The notes beneath the pieces were generated by a model. The model was not told where the DNA came from, did no database searches, and saw only the letters and a program-made list of their open reading frames with translations. From positions 62,001 through 126,000 of the forward strand of contig JAMPIT010000712.1 of the NCBI GenBank assembly GCA_026261815.1: DNA of 64,000 bases, read 5' to 3'. The position numbers and the translations under genes are program-made. This document shows positions 36,111 through 64,000 of this stretch, in pieces. Position 1 is the first letter of the stretch. Every line of letters begins with the position of its first letter. The DNA is from Monarcha castaneiventris obscurior. Its lineage: Eukaryota; Chordata; Aves; Passeriformes; Monarchidae.

Positions 36111-36188
<78 letters not shown>
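36111..36188. repeat. Pure (CAG)26 trinucleotide tract
   Basis: Twenty-six uninterrupted CAG triplets by count, immediately after the 38-bp minisatellite. No coding context is supported. Confidence 0.95.
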
Positions 36189-36190
<2 letters not shown>

Positions 36191-36264
36191 GGGCTGCACT
36201 GGCGCTGACACCTCGTGGGGCTCCGCAGCCACTGCAGCCTGACTCCACTCCAGCCCGGGTTGCA

Positions 36265-36540
36265 TCAGACTCCGAATTTGAATAATAAGGGGAAGAAATG
36301 TTCCTTTGCATAAGGGCAGGGGATTTTAAGATATTTTTGGCTGCTTTGCTCTCTGAGCAATATGACCTCACTGTCCTGGACTCGCTTCTCACACTCACCC
36401 TTGATTTTCCGGGGTTTCCTTTTACTCACTTTATTTCTTTCAGGTTCACCCAGTTGTTTCTTTAGAAATTTCAAAGCGGGTTCAAAGATACGGGGTTGAG
36501 CCCCAAATTGTGCCCCTGGATCTACAGACCCCTGACCCCA
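36265..36540 (-). other. Open, lysine-rich frame in an unidentified dispersed repeat
   Basis: On the minus strand an open frame of about 90 codons runs from roughly 36540 down to the stop ending at 36265. It is rich in Lys, Arg and Glu, with short motifs FLKKQLGEPER and PCPYAKEHFF. The last 25 or so codons recur in opposite orientation at 38619-38697. There is no clear start, and I do not recognise the family. A retroelement remnant is the likeliest source; a host gene fragment is possible. Confidence 0.4.
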
Positions 36541-37530
36541 GGTGAGCCAGGGACCTGTGCAATGACACTGGCATTTGAAGTGCTGCTGGGTCAGCTCGGG
36601 ACATAAATGAGTGGAAAAATATCAAAACTTTTTCATAAGCAAATTGGGAATAGAGCAAAACAAGGCTGGTAACAGGTAAGGAAAAGCAGTTTCAGCTGGT
36701 GTCAGCTGGATCCATCCCTGATATTGTGAGCCCTGCTTGCCCAGGAAGATTAAGCATCTATAAAGAAGCTTAGGTAGCCTAATTAATGGTTCACTAGCCT
36801 AATTAATGAAGATCCAGGACAGACATAAAGACAGTCTAAGATTTCTGCTTTCTCATCGCCGTTGTGGAGCTGGCACACGGCAGGAGCACATTGATGGGGG
36901 TCAGTGTCCCAGAAAATGGGACAAGAGCTGGACAGAGCCTTTCGGAGCAGCTGCTGGAGCATTTCCATCGGGAGCAGCTTCGGCTCTGGGCTGGGAAATC
37001 CCATCACAGCTCAGTGACACTGTGGACACACCCGAAATCCCCCCAGCGAAGCTGCTCTGATGGAACAATGGCACCGAAGCCCGGTCCCTGCAGCAATCCT
37101 GGTGTCTGACAAAGGACAAGCAAAGGAGGGCAGTGCCACTTGCAGAGAAATTTAGGTGAAATCTGGCTGGAATAGCACGGGAGCAGCCATTCCTCCAAAA
37201 GCCCTGTCCTGTGCTTACTCAGAGATGTGAGCACTCACGTGTGCTGCGATTGAGTCAGCAGAACCTTTCCCTGAAGGGAATTTTGGGATTTTGGTGCCTT
37301 TGAGGGTGGGGATGAGCTGGAAAGCGAGTGAACAGTGGGAGCAGATCCCTCTCATGTGGCAGCTGCTCCTGGTGAGCAGCTGAAATAATTCCACAATCTC
37401 CCAGCTTTGGCACAGAAGGTGGATCCCAGCGCAGAGTTCCCTCAGCACCCTCAGAGGCAGGGTCAGCTTTACACAAATCAGAAATTTGATATTTCTCCCA
37501 ACCCATAACCGGTTAAAACCAGAGATCAGA

Positions 37531-37542
37531 GGGGGGGGGGGG
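37531..37542. repeat. G(12) homopolymer
   Basis: A run of 12 G between AGATCAGA and AGACTCAG. Confidence 0.85.
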
Positions 37543-38224
37543 AGACTCAGGCTCCTTTGCTCTGACATTCTTACTTATTTGCTCCAATTTTCCTCTCAAA
37601 AAAGTGCAGAAACCCCAAGGAAATCCTGCTGGATTGGCAAAGGTAAGGGCTTTCACAGCTTCACGGGGAATTTTTGGCCTCAAGCCTGGCACTTTGCTGA
37701 TGGATTTAGATGGATGTCCCTTGGGACGTGTATCTGGATACAGCCACGCTTTGTATTTCCCTCAGGGGAAGCCTCTGCCTTCCTTGGCTTCCTCTGTTCT
37801 CGAGATATTAAAGCACCGATTTCCAAACAGAAAATCCAGGAAGCCAATTCAATGGCTGGGAGATTTTATCAGCTCCTGGTTATAAATGAGCCTTGAATGG
37901 AGCAGCAGCCGCCTGCCTGCTCCCAATCCAGCTCCAGGTGCTCCCGGCATAAGCAGGGACTGAGGGGCCTCTGCTGGACTGTCAGCACAGCCAGGATAAA
38001 AACTAAGAATTCCCAACTTTTTTCAAAGTGAGCCTTGGTTATGGACATCCCTTTGTCCCTCAGCTGGATTTGCCTTCGGAGATGAACGACTCTGGCTGTC
38101 ACCAGAGCCTGGAGGGCACATTTTGGGTGGATTTCTCCCGATTTTATCTGTGTGGAGGAAGAAAATTGCAGCCTGAGCCCGGAGACCAAGGGTTATTTTG
38201 ACTCACCACGTGAAGTTTTCCTGC

Positions 38225-38490
38225 ATGAAGCTGCTTCCAGTGAGAGGATGAGAGGAAATGGCCTCAGGATTTGCCAGGGGAGGTTTAGATTAGATGCTGG
38301 GGACATTTTTTCATGGAAAGGGTTGTCAAACACTGGCACAGGCTGCCCTGGGCAGTGGTGGAGTCCTGATACCTGAAAGTGTGTAAAAACCATGTGGATG
38401 TGCCACTTGGGGACATGGTTAGTGATGAACGTGGTGCTGGGACTCGATTTTAAAGGTCTGCTCCAACCTTAACAATTCAGTGATTTTCTG
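38225..38490 (+). mobile_element. CR1 LINE 3' fragment, different subfamily
   Basis: Contains GCCAGGGGAGGTTTAGATTA, AAAGGGTTGTCAAACACTGG, GGGCAGTGGTGGAGTCC, GGGACATGGTTAGTGATGAA and the terminus GGTCTGCTCCAACCTTAAC. This is a well-known CR1 subfamily distinct from the GATAGTGGAAGG type. Confidence 0.9.
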
Positions 38491-38618
38491 GGTTTTTTAC
38501 CACACAGCAGGGAAAGAAAATACTTTTTCCTGGGTATCCTGACATGTCCCAGGACACTCCGAGCCCTGGCTGTGCTGAACTTCTCTGACACCGCTGTGTT
38601 CCCAGGTGTCAGAGAATT

Positions 38619-38697
38619 CCAGAAAAGCAGCCAAAAATATCTTCAAATCCCCTGCCCTTACGCAAAGGAACATTTTTCCCCCCTATTATTCAAATTC
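38619..38697 (+). repeat. Second, inverted copy of the 36273-36350 element
   Basis: About 78 bases match the reverse complement of 36273-36350 at roughly 90 percent by eye (shared words include AAAGCAGCCAAAAATATCTT and GCAAAGGAACATTT). The reading frame (SQKYL..IPCPYAKEHF) is preserved. Confidence 0.85.
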
Positions 38698-38774
38698 CCA
38701 GGTGCCATGAGTTTGTGTTCCCTGGCAGTGCTCTGAATTCCCACTGAGGTGTGTCCCACCAGCACGGTTTGACT

Positions 38775-38920
38775 CCCCATCCCTAAAAGTGCCCAAGGCC
38801 AGGCTGGATGGGGCTTGGAGCAACCTGGGATAGTGGAAGGTGTCCCTGCCCACAGCAGAGGGTGGGATGAGATGGTTTTTAAGATCCCTTCCAACAAAAC
38901 CATTCCATGATTCTATGGAA
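38775..38920 (+). mobile_element. CR1 LINE 3' fragment
   Basis: GTGCCCAAGGCCAGGCTGG, GGGATAGTGGAAGGTGTCCC, and the intact end CCATTCCATGATTCTATGG. Confidence 0.9.
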
Positions 38921-38999
38921 CGCTCCCCACCAGCAGCCCCACAGCTCTCTCTGTTTGCAGGGCTTATCTTTATCCTCCTCTTTCCATACAGACAGAGGT

Positions 39000-41190
39000 A
39001 GAACTCTCCAACACCAGCAATTCCAACCACTGCCATGCCTGTTTGGTTGATTTAGTTCCTGTGCTGTCAGCATGTCCTCCCGCTTAATCTGTGGCATTAA
39101 TTCCTTTCTTGCTACTGGCTTCAGAAAGCATTAACAGGGGAAAAATAAATCAAGTGTTAGAGCACAAAGAAGACGTGTGGGAAAAAGCTTTTGAGCCTTT
39201 TCTGAGGCTTTCATGCCTGTTATTCTTTACTTTGCTGATACAGCTGGATTTACCATCCTGTTGAATGAGCATATTCCAGACTATAAAAAAATAACAAAGT
39301 CGAACCACGTGGGCTTTGTATAGGTCAGAGCTGGAGAGGGGCTGCCAGAGACAACAGCACAGGACGACTTCAGAGCACGAAATGTGCAAACACAGCCAAA
39401 GTCCAGCTTATGTTCCTCCAAACAAAGCAGGGAGCAAACCTGAGACACAACAGAAAGGCGTGTGGGACACCAGGGCGTGGGAGCTCTGTGTGTGTGTGTG
39501 CCCCAGCTCGGAGCCACAGCTGTCTGCCAGCTGTGTGCAGATGTTGGTGGGACTGTGGGAACGTGGAGTGGCCTTTCCCATCCTGGGTGAGGGGAAGCTT
39601 GTGGCAAGAACTCACCTAAGTCGGTGTTGGAGTCTTAAATTGATGTTTCAGGGCATGTTGGTGCTCTCAGGTCTTTACTCTCATCTTTACACTCATCCTT
39701 TTGAGGAAGACTCATCCCTTAAGTCACCATGGTGGACACAGCAACTCCTCAACAGAGCAGCAGGGCTGTGTTTCTCCCTGAGGAATTCCTGCCCTGTTCC
39801 ACGCTCGTGTCGTGCTTCACGTTTTCAAAGCGCAGCGCAAAGCTTTGGTTGTGTCTCCATCTTCCTTTCTCACATCCCCCGTGAGAAACAGGACTGGGGA
39901 GTTCAAGAGATCGGAGAACTCACACCAGCAACGTCCTGCCCCACGTGGGAGCCAGCTCTGAATGACCCTGCACGTCCGAAACGGCACCAGAAACATGGAA
40001 AATGAAGGGCTGAGGAAGCAATCGGAGCTTGGAGAATCTCTGCACTTAGGGAAACAACCGTGAATGATGAAGCACCAAAAAGGGGTGAGTGGAGCTGGGT
40101 GTGCAGGAGGTGAAAAACTTCTTGCAGGTGAAGACTTTGAGGGTTAATTTCCTAAAAAATGCAGTTTTTTTAGTTTCAAAGGCCCCCTAGGAAGCGCTGG
40201 AAGATGTGCACCCAGAGGAATTGCTGAGCTGCAGACACCAGGAGGGGACGTGTTTTCACACACTGGTGTCTTTTTGAAGTCGAAGTCCAAGGAGCAGCAG
40301 GGAAACTTCCAAGCCCATTTGTAGTGTTGGGGAACTCAGCAGAGCTCCCACATCTGGGAATTGCAATTGTCCCACTCACTTGACCCAGTGGCTCTGTAGT
40401 TTCTGTTCCCCTTCCTGCACATGAACACGGACACGCTGCAGCTTGAGCTGGAACCACAATGTTTTCAGAAGGAGCAGAAAAACACAGTGCTGCTCACGGT
40501 GTGCATTGCCTGCAACCTCAAAATAACTTTCCCAGCTCTTCCCTCCCTGCTCCAGGGTTGTGTTTTCCTGATCCCAGGTTCAAGAGTAGGTGGATGTTCA
40601 CAGCAAAGGATCCACCCTGCAATTCTGTGGCACGTGCTGGATTTTTGGGATAACTCGGTGGGTGTTGAGCTGTACCTCAGTGGAGATCCTCACAGGTTTG
40701 GGGTGGTGAAAACCACCCTGCTTCCAGGAAATGAGGGGTTTTGAGGGAATTCAGTGAAAAATAAAAAGATTTTATGCCTTCTGCTCTGCAAGAAACAGTC
40801 CTGGTGGCAATTCTGATGCGCAGTGGGATGAACTCGCAGCTAAAAAATGCATTTCGGCCCTTATTTACACCCTTAGGTGTTCCAAGTAGGTGTTTTCCCA
40901 GGATTTTTTCCCTGGGCTCAGCATCTGCGTAAATATCATGTAAATCATCATTATTCCTTCTCCATCACTGAGGGAAAAAGCAGCTGCCTGGCGCTGCCTC
41001 ACAGTGCCTGTACTTCCTTTGGCTCTCCAACAACTCAGGACTTGGAGAGTGGCCTGGATAAACCCCATTCCCAAAGATCTGCAGCTGGAAATGAAAACAC
41101 TCGCACAGCGCCCCAATCCCTGGGGAATTCTGCCCGTGGTTTATTTTAATTTTGTTTCTGCACAGGGCCTCCCCCAGGCCTGGCTTCATG
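39000..41190. other. Intergenic stretch upstream of the KLHDC4 promoter region
   Basis: No gene is recognised. A 229-codon open frame lies at 39316-40005 on the plus strand, with overlapping open frames on the minus strand, no domain and no splice support. A short TG run occurs near 39488-39500. Confidence 0.5.
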
Positions 41191-41194
41191 GCTC

Positions 41195-41400
41195 AGGTGA
41201 TGGAATCACAGAATTCCAGGATCACTGAGGTTGGAAAAGAGCTCCAGGATCAGAGTCCAAGCAGTGCCTGATCCCCACTTTGTCCCCAGCCCAGAGCAAT
41301 GAGTGTCACATCCAGGCCTTCCTCGGATTCTTCCACAGGTGGGGACTCCAAACCTCCCTGGGCAGCCCATTCCAATGTTTAACAACCCTTGCTGTGAATA
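41195..41400 (-). mobile_element. CR1 LINE 3' fragment, older subfamily
   Basis: TGGAATCACAGAATTCCAGG, GAGGTTGGAAAAGAGCTCC, GGCAGCCCATTCCAATG and ACAACCCTTGCTGTGAA define a CR1 subfamily in reverse. Confidence 0.85.
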
Positions 41401-41409
41401 AATCGATCC

Positions 41410-41640
41410 TCATCCCAGAATTATGGAATATTTAGGGCTGGAAGGGACCTCTGGATATCATTCAGCCCAAGGCAGGGCCACCAGGAGCAGGTGTCACAGG
41501 AATGCACCCAGATGGGTTTGGAATGTCTCTGGAGAGGGAGAGTCCATAACCTCCCCGGGCAGCTGTTCCAGGGCTCTGCCGCCCTCACGCTGAGGGGGAA
41601 CTTGTTGTGCTTTAGTTTATGACCATCGCTGCTTGTCGTG
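41410..41640 (-). mobile_element. CR1 LINE 3' fragment abutting the KLHDC4 CpG island
   Basis: Begins CAGAATTATGGAATATTTAG, GGGCTGGAAGGGACCTCTGG, and includes CACCAGGAGCAGGTGTCACA and GGGCAGCTGTTCCAGGGCTC. It is adjacent to the copy at 41195-41400 in the same orientation. Confidence 0.85.
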
Positions 41641-42065
41641 CCGCCGGCCACCGCTGAGCAGAGCCTGGCACCGTCCCCTTGTCCAGCCGGAGCTTCCCCT
41701 CGAGCCTGTGCCCCTGCCCGTCCTTCCCTCCCCTGAGGGGGGGCCATTTTGTGTGAGGGGAGGGGGCCATTTTGTGGGCTCCGCGTTCTCCTCAGGGCGG
41801 GCATCAGAGCGAACAGAACACCTCGGCGTGTCCGAGCTGTGCCGGGGCTGTGCCGGCCGCTGTGAGGGTGCTGCATTAACCCCTCTCCCGGGCCCTGAGG
41901 GGCTCCGAACGCCGGCTCGGGGCGGCCACGGCCCGCGGAGCTCCCGCATCGCTCCCTCAGCGCTCCCTCAGCGCGGGCGGCGGCCACGAGTCCGCCGGCG
42001 GGGCAGAGGGCGCTGCTGCCCGGCACAAGGAGCGGCCCCGTCCCGACCCCATCCCGGGGCCTTCC

Positions 42066-62908
<20,843 letters not shown>

Positions 62909-63260
62909 GGCTGCTCCAGGAGTGAAGGGACGTGTTGGGAGCAGTGGTCAGCCCTGCTGAGCTCAGCCTGATGTCCATCCTGGCATTTCCCAGCTCTGGG
63001 CTGACCGGCCTGGGTGGATGCTCTGGATCTGCTGTTACTCCTGGGAATGCTGTGGGAGGGTCCTGAGGAGCAGGATTGCTGTCCAAGCACTTGTTCTGCT
63101 GAGGTTGGGCTGTGCAACACCGACTTTGTTGTTCTGAAGTTGTTTGTGGGGTCTGTCCAGACAAACTGCACGTGACAATGGTTCACTGGTCCCAGATTCC
63201 TGCCTGGGGCTGGGACGTGTCTCCAAGGGTTCCTCCAATAAACTGACTTGGTTACATCTC
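62909..63260 (+). other. KLHDC4: KLHDC4 3' untranslated region
   Basis: About 350 bases from the stop to just past the polyadenylation signal. No repeat or structured element is recognised. Confidence 0.8.
63237..63242 (+). terminator. KLHDC4: KLHDC4 polyadenylation signal AATAAA
   Basis: A canonical hexamer 329 bases after the stop codon, followed by a T/GT-rich stretch (GGTTACATCTCGTTTTGC), as expected for a cleavage site near 63255-63265. Confidence 0.85.
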
Positions 63261-64000
63261 GTTTTGCTCACTAAATCCCATCCCAGCTTTTCCACTTGTG
63301 TGGAAGAGGGATTGCAGTTCCTGCTGTGAGATCTGCAGGCAGTGGTTGTAAAGTGCATCAGCAGCTCTGAGGTGGCTGGAAAAACCTGGGAATCCTTTCC
63401 TGCCTTAGGTGTGAGATGCACATGACAGAAACCTCTTCCTTTTCCGTGTTCACTGTAGTTTTGCCTTCGTGGAATCTCCCAGTTTGGTTTTTCCCCTTAT
63501 TGGCCCAGTTGTCCTGCAAGCAGGCTCTTCATGTCCAGTGAAAATTCCTACTGAGGAATTGCTGAGGCCAGGAAGGAGTGGGCTGATCCAAGGATTTGTT
63601 TTTCCCCCGTTTCAGCCCCTCAAGGCTGAACTTCCTTCCCAGCAGAGCGGTGCTGTGTCCTTGGGGACAACAGATGGGATCCAAGTGGGTGCTTCAGCAA
63701 CCAAGTGGTGCCTCGAGGTGCCACCAGGACTGGCTGTCCTTGTGCAGGGAATTCCAGGTGCCTTGGGTATTCCTCTGGCAGGGCCTTCCCCAGAGATGCA
63801 GCTCGGCTGGGATCTGCCGGGCTAATTAGGACGGAACAAAGATTAGCTAGAGCTGACAGGGAGCTTTAATTGGTGAGAGCAAAACGTGTCTGACAGGGAG
63901 GGACCTTGCCCATGAAATAACAGGTGAGAGGTGAAAGCAAAGCATTTATTGATAACCTGGGAGAGGGGAAAACAAACTATTGATGAGCTGGGAGAGGAGA
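63261..64000. other. Downstream flank with no recognised gene
   Basis: No coding block with splice signals, no CR1 and no RNA gene is recognised. The last 120 bases contain near-repeats (GAGCTGGGAGAGGAGA and AACCTGGGAGAGGGGA types) that may start a repeat continuing past the window. Confidence 0.5.

Noticed and set aside
36088..36285. Poly-Ser/poly-Gln/poly-Leu proteins
   Set aside because: These are simply translations of the (CAG)26 tract in different frames. There is no flanking coding evidence.
39284..39294. TATAAAAAA motif as a promoter
   Set aside because: It is an isolated TATA-like word with no downstream gene, and chance occurrence is likely.

Overview
This is an intron-rich vertebrate nuclear sequence from a bird, probably a songbird. 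The evidence is many short 3'-end fragments of CR1 LINEs on both strands, GC-rich isochore-like DNA, short introns and abundant minisatellites. The gene order SLC7A5 then KLHDC4, head to tail on one strand, matches the vertebrate arrangement (human 16q24.2; the chicken equivalent is, from memory, chromosome 11). No bacterial, phage or CRISPR feature is present.

Layout. (1) 1-5853: an intron, read as the 3' part of SLC7A5 intron 1. (2) 5854-19675: nine coding exons of SLC7A5 (LAT1, large neutral amino acid transporter), read as exons 2-10. They join in phase to 327 complete codons plus a stop, equal to residues 181-507 of the human protein as remembered; exon 1 lies upstream of the window. (3) 19676 to about 22.4 kb, or possibly about 25.1 kb: the SLC7A5 3' untranslated region, with two candidate ends. 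(4) From there to about 41.6 kb: a gene-poor interval with two large minisatellites (a 19-bp unit at 25871-27065 and a 38-bp unit at 35414-36083), a pure (CAG)26 tract, CR1 fragments and an inverted pair of an unidentified repeat that keeps an open frame. (5) About 41.65-42.5 kb: a CpG island with the KLHDC4 promoter and an array of GTGATC motifs just before the start codon. (6) 42335-62908: twelve coding exons of KLHDC4, whose summed length is exactly 590 codons (589 residues plus stop). (7) 62909 to about 63260: KLHDC4 3' UTR ending at an AATAAA signal. The last 740 bases show no gene.

The genes are neighbours by conserved synteny, not by shared function. SLC7A5 is a plasma membrane exchanger that works with SLC3A2 (4F2hc). 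KLHDC4 is a Kelch beta-propeller protein with a basic N-terminus, acidic linkers and a C-terminal DUF4110-like segment.

No new gene system can be claimed. The best leads are: a perfect 11-bp hairpin covering the KLHDC4 exon 11 donor site; a possible in-frame 42-bp cassette exon in KLHDC4 intron 4; the 132-bp higher-order structure inside the 19-bp minisatellite; the GTGATC array in the KLHDC4 promoter; and the inverted repeat pair with a conserved open frame. Exon boundaries were set by eye from reading frame, GT/AG sites and remembered family sequence, so they are strong for the coding exons. Repeat edges are approximate.
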